Shown here: positions 46,663 through 56,060 of the stretch, in pieces
How the letters are laid out: every line of letters starts with the position of its first letter
How positions within the stretch are numbered: the first letter of the stretch is position 1
Assembly (NCBI GenBank): GCA_035610835.1
Contig: CM069441.1
Location: 101,305,606-101,369,605, forward strand
Source of the DNA: Ophiura sarsii
Lineage: Eukaryota; Echinodermata; Ophiuroidea; Amphilepidida; Ophiuridae
Length of the DNA: 64,000 nucleotides
Direction: 5' to 3'
Program-made: the position numbers and the translations under genes
The notes under the pieces: generated by a model
Told to the model about the DNA's origin: nothing
What the model saw: only the letters and a program-made list of their open reading frames with translations
The model's database searches: none

Positions 46663-48943
46663 AACCTTTCCAAAGAAATCCATCATGGCAATTAAATGAT
46701 TTTTTTTGCAAACTGACTTTTTAAGTGATCAAACTTTTCAATCATCTTTATCAATAAATAATAGAGGATGATTCAATCAGAAACGAGCAAAGAGACTAAG
46801 ATCACAAAGGGTACTTTTAAGAACAACACTGCATGAAGTTTGTTTCAGTGGACATCTTAAGTTTCTCTGATCAATGGTGTATTGTTATTGTGTAATTGTA
46901 AGAAATGGTGTATGTATATCATAGGTAATTATGTTTTATGCTTCATGGCAGGTTATCTTTTTGTGTAATTTGTAGTTTTACAATCCATGTTATTAATTTT
47001 ATCGTGTGCTTATAACATAAAAAGTTAACATCATAGTACATCCTCTCTATTGATCTGAAAAAGATGCACCTGTTCAAGCTGTTCCAAATATTTTAGGGCA
47101 CGGTGTCCATGTAGCATCGTAATACTTAAGTACACAGAAAAGGTAAATTTTACATGAACAGTCTTTAGATAAATTTCAAGCAATTCACTCTATGTATCTA
47201 CTTGATATGATGAACAAGTAGACAAACCATTCACACTCAAATAATTGTAACAGTATGAATAGTCTTATTATTAACAATGTTACAAGACGCGGTGTCCATG
47301 TAGCATCGGTAGTGCATTTTATAACATTATACAGGTAAATAATACTTCATATACTTTCTTTATGACTATAATGTAATCAATGTGCATGGTTTATAGAGTA
47401 CTTTACATCAAACAAATATTGATATGTACTTTATTTAAATTCATTATACAAATTACAAAATAAAGAGTCACTTTTCAATGAGTTTTTACATAAAACAGTT
47501 AATCTACGATGTCTTGTTCGTTAAGTTATGTTCAACCTAGACAAATCTGGTTTCTTTTCATGTATTTGTGGTTCGAAGTAGTTAATTGAGGTATATAAAC
47601 TTGGCCCACATCTTCAGCTAATTTATTAGAAAATGATATGGAAATGGGAAATGGTGTCCATGTAGCATCAGGATTTTTGGAAATGTCATCCAACTGTTGA
47701 ACATGTGCGGTTATTTTATACCAAATGTTACATTAAAAAGAAAAGTTCTACATTGGACTTTGGTAAATGTAGAACCTAAAAAAGAAGAAAGAGTTGGAAA
47801 ATATCCATTTTGAAAATCTCACTTGGATGTCACGTAATATGCCCCAACTTCATGGAATGAGCCATATATATTTTTCTCTGCGAATTAAATGATAATTAAA
47901 ATAAAACCTTGTACTGGACTTTTCACATCAAAACATTTTATATTGCCCATGCCTAGCACGTCTGCGATTATTATGGGATCTTATTGCGCAATATTTTGCT
48001 TTGTAATTTCGCTGGTGCTTTAGTTTTGAATAGAGGCCGCATGGGATAGGAGTTGGGTAAAGAAGTACACAGGATAAATGAGTCGGTCGATGGAGGGTTA
48101 TAGAGAGAAAAGTGGGACCAGGGGTAAAACAAAGTGTTTTTGTTAAAATACATCATACACTGTCTAAATCTTCTTTTTCATATTTCCTTTGTCCTCTGTT
48201 AATTTCATTTTAGGACGTTGACCAATTTTTTGTAAATATCTTGCTTTTATACTAATGCCATAATAATTTTTCTAATTTTATATTTATATTCGTAAGCAGT
48301 GGCAGCGGAAGCAATACAATTTAGAGGGGAAAAGCCCTAATATTGTTTTATAATTATGAAAATGTAAAAATATGCCTGTGAAGCACGCAAACATTTGCAG
48401 TTTTTGAACTAAAATGGTCCAGAAAAACGCTATCAGACAAATTAAGCTTATTCAAGCTTAAATTAATGAAACGTGCCAACTAAACAACAAAAGTTAAAAA
48501 CATGTCACCTATATATTTTTCCCATAACATTTTGGGGTGGGGATAACTATGTCTACTCAAAGGTCCTGATACACACTTGTGGAGTATTTAAAATGTATTT
48601 GTGTTCAGTAATGAAAAATATATTTTATTTTACATACAGTTAAGCCCACAATTATTCATACCCCTTGGAAAATATGAGTTTTTTGCGTTTTTCTCATATC
48701 TATACCAGCTGGAGTGGTGGAACTTTCGCTTTACACTAAAGACAATTAGTTTGCAAGTACAAATCAATATATTTGGGCTCAACATTTTTTGCATAACAAT
48801 AGAATTGAACAAGAATTATGTTTTTATGCCTGTCCAAAATTATTCATACCCATACCAAGTCTAAGGATTGAGGCCACTTTTTGTGATAATACACATGTTT
48901 TTGACATTCCAAACATTTTTATATTGTGTGATAGGCTTTTATA

Positions 48944-49468
48944 TTGTTATGTAATTATTCCATGATGTGTGCATACAATGTGGATGCATTACAAATGTGT
49001 CCTATTGAATGTACAGTGAGGGATATTATAGGACAACACTCTAGCTCTTTGACAGCATGGCGAAGAAGATCAAATAACTTTTTTGTGCATATTGTGAATG
49101 CTCACAAAGAGGGGAAAGGCTACAGAGCTATTTCGAAACAATTCCAAGTGCAAAAATCCACCACACAAAGCATAATTAGGAATAACAAGACGTTCAACTC
49201 ACTAAAAAACATTGGAGGATGCAGTCGGAAGCCAGCGGTGTCCCCTTGTTTGGCAAGAAAAGAATTGCGAAAGGCCAACAACAATCCACAGATCACCATC
49301 AATGCTCTCCTGAACAACCCTGGCAATTATTGGACCAAGATATCATGGCAGACACTCCAGCATATATGGCACATGAGAGGTCTCCATGGAGGCCGACCAA
49401 CGAAGACTCTACTCCTTAAAAGAGACACAGAGAAACTTGTCTTGCATCTTAAGCAACCCCAACACTGA
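48944..49468 (+). pseudogene. Tc1-like transposase N-terminal half, left arm
   Basis: The open frame contains the paired-type helix-turn-helix region (AHKEGKGYRAISKQFQVQKS then TTQSIIR), the linker GGCSRKPAVSPCLARKELRK, and RGLHGGRPTKTLLLKRDTEK. Tc1-family transposases are about 340 residues with a C-terminal DDE domain. This stops after roughly 150 family-like residues, so it could at most bind DNA and cannot catalyse transposition. Confidence 0.85.
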
Positions 49469-49514
49469 AGACCAAACACTTGGATCTTTGTCCAGAAGTG
49501 CTCTTGCAAATGCT

Positions 49515-50020
49515 AGATGAGTTTCTCATTGTCTCTTTTCAGGAGTAGAGTCTTTCTTGGTCGGAGTCCATGGAGAACTCTTGTGTACTATGTCTGCTGG
49601 AGTGTCTGCCTTAATATCTTGGTCCAAGACTCACCACGGTTGTTCAGGAGAGCATTGACGGTGATATGTGGATTGTTGTTGGCCTTTCAGCACACATTTC
49701 TTGTCAAACAAGGGGACACTGTTGGCTTCCGACCGTGTTCTTCAGGGTTTTTAACTGATTTTAACTGTCTTGTTCTTCCTAATTATGCTTTTTATGGTGG
49801 AATTTGGCACTTGAAATTGCTTTGAAATAGCTTTGTAGCCTTTCCCCTCTTTGTGAGCATTCACAATGCACAAAAAAGGTACTCACTGAGTTATTTAATC
49901 CCCTTCGCCATGCTGTCAAAGAGCTAGAGTGTTGTCCTATAATATCCCTCACTGTACATTCAATTGGACACATTTGTAATGCATCCACATTGTATGGAAT
50001 AATTGCATAACAATATAAAA
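49515..50020 (-). pseudogene. Tc1-like transposase N-terminal half, right arm
   Basis: The minus strand repeats the left-arm coding region (QMCPIECTVRDIIGQHSSSL then TAWRR), but a frameshift near 49890 and further changes break the frame. It is more decayed than the left arm, so the two arms have diverged since the palindrome formed. Confidence 0.8.
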
Positions 50021-50325
50021 GCCTATCACACAATATAAAGAATGTTTGGAATGTCAAAAACATGTGTATTATCACAAAAGTGGCCTCAATCCTGAGACTT
50101 GGTATGGCCGGGGTATGAATAATTTTGGACAGGCATAAAAACACAATTCTTGTTCAATTCTATTGTTATGCAAAAAATGTTGAGCCCTAATATATTGATT
50201 TGTACTTGCAAACTAATTGTCTTTAGTGTTAAGCAAAAGTTCCACCACTCCAGCTGGTATAGATATGAGAAAAACGCAAAAAACACATATTTTTCAAGGG
50301 GTATGAATAATTGTGGGCTTAACTG

Positions 50326-50760
50326 TATGTGCGGCAAAGTGGTCTTATTGTGTGACAGGATGCATTGATGAATTTCATATTTTTAAATGTTTTTTTCGCG
50401 ACATGCAAGAGACTAATGTGAGGGGATACCCCCTCTTGGCCCAACTTCCAGCGCATCTTCATTTCTTCATGACCCTCTAAAAAATTCCTTTGCCCCCAAC
50501 ATTATGATGCTGGTGCTGCCACTGCTCACAATTTATAATTTTACTAATCAGGAGCGTAACTAGAGGGTGGGGGGCGGCAGGCACACCCCTGCCACCCAAA
50601 TGAAACGGCAAACTCTATGTATATTAATAAAAAATAGTCAGTCATACCCCCCTCCCCCTCCTCTGATCACAGGCCTGAGTCCCCTCATGCCCCCATCCCA
50701 AATTGAAGACCGTAGTAGTTACACCACTGTACTGGTACTCATATGTTCATGTGCAGGAAT
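50326..50760. mobile_element. Stretch with an element bounded by GCGTAACTAGAGG / GTAGTTACACCACTG
   Basis: GGAGCGTAACTAGAGGGTGG at 50552 and AGTAGTTACACCACTG near 50730 look like the ends of the poly-G/C family at 1350, 5129 and 52955. Nothing else was recognised in this interval. Confidence 0.4.
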
Positions 50761-50764
50761 AAAA

Positions 50765-50976
50765 TACTGTAAAAGCCAATATTTTTGCGTAAAGATATTT
50801 TCGCGCATTTTGATATCATAGCCCTTCCGCGAATTGTTTTTTTCGCGGGCAACCTTCTGGATGCACTGCATGAATGTTGAAAACAATACTTTCGCGTGTT
50901 ATAATTTTCGCTGGAAAACATTTTGCGCGAAAAGCGCAAAAATAAAACCACAGCGAAAATTTCAGCTTTTACAGTA
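50765..50976. mobile_element. TACTGTAAAAG MITE, copy 4
   Basis: TACTGTAAAAGCCAATATTT to TTTCAGCTTTTACAGTA. Rich in TTTTCGCG/CGCGAAAA words. The most CpG-rich member, probably the youngest of the four here. Confidence 0.85.
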
Positions 50977-50979
50977 CCC

Positions 50980-51810
50980 CATTTCACATCTTTTGGCCAC
51001 TTTTTCCTGCTAAATATTGTTTGCGCTTAAAAATACCGTACCCCTTTTTGTGAAATAACAAACATTGTTTTAATTACAATCATTTCCAACTGTATATAAG
51101 CAGTCAATAAAGAAAATGTTACATTGAATTACCCTTCAATTTGAATTAAAATGAAGCCTTTTACCCTCATCCTACGAAGGTAAGGATTTTTGCTGGTGGC
51201 ACCAAAACGCAACATCCTTTGCGGTCATTTTGACGAAAAACAAATTGAGGGTACCACATTATCCAGGGGTAGGGTAAGCCATCAAAAGTCTGAGGGAGGG
51301 TTGCCACCTTATATCTAAAAATTGTGAATATTATAGTATATGTTAGAACATCATTTCCTTCACTTAAAAGCAAACAACCTGATTTAATTCTGATATTTGG
51401 AACTTTTTGGGCAAAAATGTCAATTTTGGCCTATATTTAATTCACTGTACAAAAAACAACAGCATTTTGAGGTCGGTCATGGTTTACAAAAGTGGCAAAA
51501 GCATACAATTCCAGAAACAAATACAATCAACAAGATCAAGCTCTGGGCTTAACAGACCAGCTGTAGATTGGGACTAACTACACATTTTCAGAATTTTGCT
51601 AACTTTCAAAAATGTGATATTTATTTTGTGATTTCGAGAATAATAACAATTCACAAAATTTATTGTGAAGTGCATCTTGTTTCTTATTTCTTTATTCGAT
51701 ATACCAAAAATAAGTATTTCCTGATATAACTTTTCCCATCATGGTGGATGGTGGATACTAAAAAGTTTATCGAGAGATGGGTCCGGGTCTCTACCCTCTC
51801 TTAACATCTG
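50980..51810. other. Stretch without recognised gene
   Basis: AT-rich. No repeats or domains were recognised. Confidence 0.35.
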
Positions 51811-51811
51811 C

Positions 51812-52011
51812 TTAACACTTTCCACGCGGCAGGCAAAATTGTTGAATTACATTACCATATTTGAAATCACCATGAGAAATGCATTGAAATAAGTACCAAC
51901 ATGCCAAGTATCAGTCCAGTAATCCTTGAGATAGACCCTGAAATTTGGGAAATGTTTCTGAATATTCTGTTTTGTATATTGTAAAACTTATAGCCGCATG
52001 GAAAGTGTTAA
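51812..52011. mobile_element. TTAACACTTTCC MITE, copy 5
   Basis: TTAACACTTTCCACGCGGC to GCCGCATGGAAAGTGTTAA, 200 bp. Confidence 0.9.
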
Positions 52012-52295
52012 ATTCCTACTTACCTCTCCTTGGCTTAGATGCTTTTCAAGGCCTGGTAAATTGCCAGCAAATGCTGAGAATGATGAAAGAGAGAAAAGAA
52101 AATGAGAAACTAAATTTAGTACCTGGATGATAAATATTCCACAAAACACCATTATTTGTAGATTCGTGTCAATCAATGGTTAGTTTCAGTTATTTTCTGT
52201 GTCAGCTCAAGTTGGTACAGTAGGTATAATCCGTGCAGCACTTTCTATGCCATGCCAGACATTCGTCTTTGATTAACCCTAACCGTCCTACATAC

Positions 52296-52540
52296 AGGGT
52301 GTCCCAAAAGTTTCGAAACCATTTCAAAGCTTTATATCTTCGGTAAAATAATTTGCAATATAAATCTGAAAATAAATTTGGATAGAGAACACTTTGTAGA
52401 ATTGTTTTGATACCAAATTTACAAATACAGCTATCTGTATTACCATAGTACAGAAGAAGGTTTACATGAGACACATAATGCAACAATAATGAAGGAGTCC
52501 TTCTTTGCAGAAGCCATGGATTGTTGGAACGCACTGCCAG
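52296..52540. mobile_element. Single mariner-like end plus LINE-tail-like fragment
   Basis: TACAGGGTGTCCCAAAAGTT is a typical mariner/IS630-type terminus, but no inverted partner was found. Further right EAMDCWNALPATDLP in one frame (about 52508-52555) resembles the WNSLP signature at the end of LINE RT proteins. Confidence 0.35.
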
Positions 52541-52769
52541 CTACCGATCTACCAAAAATCAACAAATCTTCCAGCGTCAAATTACATGTATCAGCGACTG
52601 ACTCTACAGATGACGACATTTATACCACTCCCAGCCCCAGACATTAATACATTTTGTATGACCTGGGCATCACCCGAATCAACCTCTAGTCATACTCACA
52701 TTTACTTGCAGATGTTCTCAGAAGTGTTTATCCGGTGGTTAACAAATGGCAAAGGAAAAGGTTTTTTGA

Positions 52770-52842
52770 GCTGACCAGTTATGGCAGTTGGTAAGGTGTC
52801 TGACTTCCACGCACACTGCCCGGGTTTGATCCCGGCACATGC
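52770..52842 (+). tRNA. tRNA-like SINE head
   Basis: Box A-like TGGCAGTTGGTAAGGTGTC and box B GGGTTTGATCCC, with GACTTCCAC in the anticodon region. The acceptor stem does not close well, so it is treated as SINE-derived. Confidence 0.45.
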
Positions 52843-52954
52843 ACAGCCTGATTCCCCCCCCCCAAAACAATGCCCGGGATGTTAGGGTTAACACACATCT
52901 TTTTTCGTGTAACTGTCCTACACACCACAAATCCCTATGCTGCTAGCTGCTGGG

Positions 52955-52975
52955 CAGTAGCATAGCCCCCCCCCC

Positions 52976-53008
<33 letters not shown>

Positions 53009-53384
53009 ACACCTAAAATGGGGACGGCGAAGCGGAAAAATGGGGACGAGAAGAAGGGGAGAAAAGAGAGAAAGAAGGGGGAAGGAGAGGGAGAAAGAGA
53101 AGGGAAAGGGGAAGGAGAGGGGAAAGAGAAGAGAAATGGGGACGAGAAATTGTACATGTAGTACATTTACTGTGCGATTTTGTTTTTACTGTGCAATTTT
53201 TTTTGTTTTTTGGAGTGTGCGAAATTGTTTGACCTCACCCCCCCCCCCACTTACGTGAAATTCACGAGGTAAGTGACTAGAAAAGAAGAAAAAATTGGGG
53301 CAACCTTTTACGAAAATGCTTAAAAATAGGGACGATATTGATGTTTGCCCCCCCCCCGGAATGACAATGCTGGCTACGCGCCTG
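52955..53384. mobile_element. hAT-like non-autonomous element with poly-C runs
   Basis: CAGTAGCATAGCC and GGCTACGCGCCTG are inverted ends, flanked by CTGCTGGG (52947-52954 and 53385-53392). Contains poly-C runs, a purine-rich tract, and a block (CACTTACGTGAAATTCACGA) shared with 1640-1680. Confidence 0.75.
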
Positions 53385-53396
53385 CTGCTGGGACTG

Positions 53397-53605
53397 TTAA
53401 CACTTTCCATGTGGCAGGCATCTGCAGGCGACATTCCAATATTTCACAAAATGTTTCAAAAGTTTTAAAATTATTGAATTTCATTACCATATTTGGAATC
53501 ACCTTGAGAAATGCATTCTTGCAGTGAAAGAAAAAATGTTGGGAAAGGTTTCTGAAAAATCTGTTTTGTATTTGGTAAAACTAATAGCCGCGTGGAAAGT
53601 GTTAA
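53397..53605. mobile_element. TTAACACTTTCC MITE, copy 6
   Basis: TTAACACTTTCCATGTGGC to GCCGCGTGGAAAGTGTTAA. It begins 5 bp after the duplication of the preceding element. Confidence 0.9.
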
Positions 53606-53649
53606 GAGAATGCAAATGTTGTTGCATTGTACTTTGTCGCATTGTACTT

Positions 53650-54254
53650 AGGCCAAATTTGTTGTTGTTGTTGTGTTGTCCTCGACAGCTTTCAGAGAGG
53701 AGGGGCGGGCGGGCGGATTTTTTTAAATGCACATTTTGGCCACAGAAATAATCTTATTGCTTACATTATTACATTTCTTGTTACCCTTAAAATAACCAAA
53801 AAGAATATCTGTCACAGACACTTTTACTTTTTTCCCTGTTACGTCAGAGAGTATTGTATTAATTTCTAACCATACTTTTCTTATATATATAAAAATTTTA
53901 AAAATAAATTCTTTTACCAGCAGAAGCTCAAAGTTCAGCCAACAAGAAGTTAAAATCACTCTAAGAGCCGCACATATATGTTATAAACACTTAATTTAAT
54001 ATTCAATGCCATTTAAACTGTTTTAAAAAAATCTGGAAAAAAATCTGGAAAAAAAAACTGGAAAAAAGAAATCTGAAAAAAGAAAAAAAAATCTGAAAAA
54101 AAAAAAAAAATCTGAAAAAAAAAAAATCTGATTTTTTCCATTAAAAAAAATATGATTTAAATTTTTTTAAAAATCTGAAAAAAAAAAATAGGAGCGGCCC
54201 TAAAATTACGAGCGGGCCGTCGAGGACAACATAACAACAACAAAAATTTGGCCT
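53650..54254. mobile_element. GTTGTTGTGTTGTCCTCGAC foldback with A-rich core
   Basis: GGCCAAATTTGTTGTTGTTG then TGTTGTCCTCGAC; right CGTCGAGGACAACATAACAA then CAACAAAAATTTGGCC. The core near 54020-54185 iterates AAAATCTGGAAAAAA units. Same architecture as 28515-28974. Confidence 0.85.
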
Positions 54255-54906
54255 TATGCACGACATCATAATGACATAATGCATTCAGAAAAATACTAGC
54301 TGACAACATTTCCTCACTTGAGCTGAAACATAAGCATAGATGGTATACACAGAATAAACAGGGTTTTTTTTCTCTCAGATGTTGCTGCAATTAACAGTGT
54401 TGTTAATTAATGGGGCTTCTATGGAGGACAGGGACTGGTAGATGAAGCAGAGTTAGGGAAATTATTATGTGTGCAAAGTAGGACTGGGGAGTGTTTGGCC
54501 TATTTCCCTTTGAAGTGGTCTAGAGACATCAATTTTAAAGATTTAATCTAAATTTTGTTGAATACATAAATAAATGTGTGCGAGAGGTTCCGGGTTCAAT
54601 CTCCGGCTAGGTCCCTTATCAGGGATTAATTTGGAATACATTTTGATTAACGCTACTTCCTGGGCAAGGCGGGTTGGTATAGTGCTTAAGTTTAGTTTTT
54701 ATTTCAAAGTACATGAGGCCATCGGCCCAAATACACAAAATATTGCCACGATTGGCATGATTTACAAATTTACAAATTTACAAAAATCATAGTAATTATA
54801 GTAACATACATGTAATATAAATATACACCAACATAGCTAACATAATGATTATTATAACAACGATTTATCACCCATTTAGGAAACTGTCTCTCTGGGAAAA
54901 AGCATT

Positions 54907-55180
54907 TTAAACATAAAAAGCAAGTGATTTAATTGTGCGTGAATAATTTGAATGCATCAATGAATTGAATTTATTGCGATTAGGATTAACAGTGTAGCGA
55001 GTTGGCAGATTCTCTCGAAGATCAACATAAAAAGGACAAGTTAGGACAAAGTGGTATTCATCTTCAATCTCACCTGATTTACACAAAGGGCAAATACGAT
55101 TACATGTAGGTAATTCAACGTTATTCATACGACCCAATTCAATCAATAGTAAATGATTGGAACATCTTAATCTACTCAAC
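54907..55180 (-). pseudogene. LINE RT C-terminal zinc-binding remnant
   Basis: The minus strand reads ELGRMNNVELPTCNRICPLC then KSGEIEDEYHFVLTCPFYVD, the CPLC...EDE-HF...CP-Y signature near the end of several animal LINE RT proteins. It is 5' truncated. Confidence 0.75.
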
Positions 55181-55383
55181 GCTCTTCTGTGACATGTTGT
55201 TGTTGTTTAATCTTTCTTTATTGAGGGTAAACAGCTTCAGTGTCAAGCACTGCTTTCCAAGCAGGCCCTCATCATACAGAAAATAATACAGTATTTACAA
55301 AGATATGTTCAACTATTTACACATAATACATGAATCAAACAGAAATAGCAAAATAATATAATTAAGAAGTACTTTGCACACAA

Positions 55384-55680
55384 TTAGAGTCCGTTAATCT
55401 TAGACTTAAATTGGTGCACGGTCATGTTCTCCAGTTCAATTCTGACTGCTGCTGGTAGGCTATTCCAGGCATATGCTGCCCTAACATGAAATGTGCGCAA
55501 GCCTGAATTGGATTTAAATTTTGGCACAGCCAATGTATTACTGGTGTGATTTCTTGTAAGATGTGAATGGAATCGGTGACCTCGAGTTATTGTTCTCAAA
55601 CACTTTCCTTTCACCAATGCAGCTAACCAGTGGTTGTACGTGAAATTGGTTTGCTGATTATATACCTGCCTTGGCATTTC
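55384..55680 (-). pseudogene. LINE RT C-terminal remnant, second type
   Basis: The minus strand reads TSNTLAVPKFKSNSGLRTFH then VRAAYAWNSLPAAVRIELEN and FKSKINGL with stop. The F/WNSLP...FK...L ending is typical of CR1/jockey-like LINE proteins (family by motif, inference). It lies next to, but is distinct from, the fragment at 54907. Confidence 0.75.
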
Positions 55681-55796
55681 TCCGAGTACTCTGGTTTCCT
55701 CCTACACACTCTAAAAATCGGACCCCATCCCATAAAATTCTGCCCGTACATAGTTCTGGTTCTGTGAATGGTATCTGTCGGCTGTCTGATGTGCAA

Positions 55797-56060
55797 GGAT
55801 GTCACCAGACCAAATTTAGTGCCGGGTAATTTTACTGAAGGCGAACAGAGAAAGTGTAGCAAACGAAGTGCAGTGGATCATGGCATGGGATCCAGAGGCC
55901 TTCTTAATGTTTTTTGTGGTTTTTTTAATGCACTTTGAGGGTTCCTGCCACATAATTTCTTGTTTTATGAGGCAGTGTTTTTTGTTCCCCTTTTTTTTTA
56001 GAGTGCCGGGCGGAGATTGTGAGTGCTGGGCCGGTCCGCCCGGCGTAGCATTAAACCTGC
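55797..56060. mobile_element. CAGGGTTGTAGCTA element, copy 2 (decayed ends)
   Basis: The interior CAGTGGATCATGGCATGG, GCACTTTGAGGGTTCCTGCC and CATAATTTCTTGTTTTATGA matches 15986-16242. The right end is GGCGTAGCATTAAACCTG. Confidence 0.75.

Larger units (their letters stand above)
44561..47869. mobile_element. 3.3-kb TIR element with 17-bp motif recurring about every 190 bp
   Basis: A perfect 31-bp terminal inverted repeat (44561-44591 and 47839-47869; outer part ATATATGGCTCATTCCATGA). Inside, GGTGTCCATGTAGCATC or close variants occur at about 44762, 44976, 45167, 45345 and 45555 (plus), 45722 and 45909 (minus), and 47102, 47291 and 47653 (plus). Most gaps are 167-214 bp or twice that. Between motifs the sequence is AT-rich and not obviously repeated. 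A TTAA MITE is nested at 46049. No transposase was recognised; the minus-strand open frame at 44684-45004 has no known domain. The target duplication is unclear because the flanks are AT repeats. Confidence 0.8.
48637..50325. mobile_element. Palindromic Tc1-like element: two inverted copies of the 5' half
   Basis: CAGTTAAGCCCACAATTATT starts at 48637 and its complement ends at 50325, with TA on each side. Each arm also has an inner repeat of the end (AATTATTCATACCC near 48841 and in mirror near 50115), the IR/DR arrangement of Tc1-like transposons. Both arms (48637 to about 49440; about 49515 to 50325) carry the same N-terminal transposase region facing inward. The C-terminal half with the DDE catalytic domain is absent. 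The loop of about 75 bp has little pairing. Confidence 0.9.

Noticed and set aside
48630..48812. Short frames in the Tc1-like terminal regions
   Set aside because: Non-coding 5' region of the transposon; the same frames mirror in the other arm.
52918..53258. Lys/Glu/Arg-rich and Pro/Ser/Phe-rich frames
   Set aside because: Purine-rich tract inside a transposon; composition artefact.
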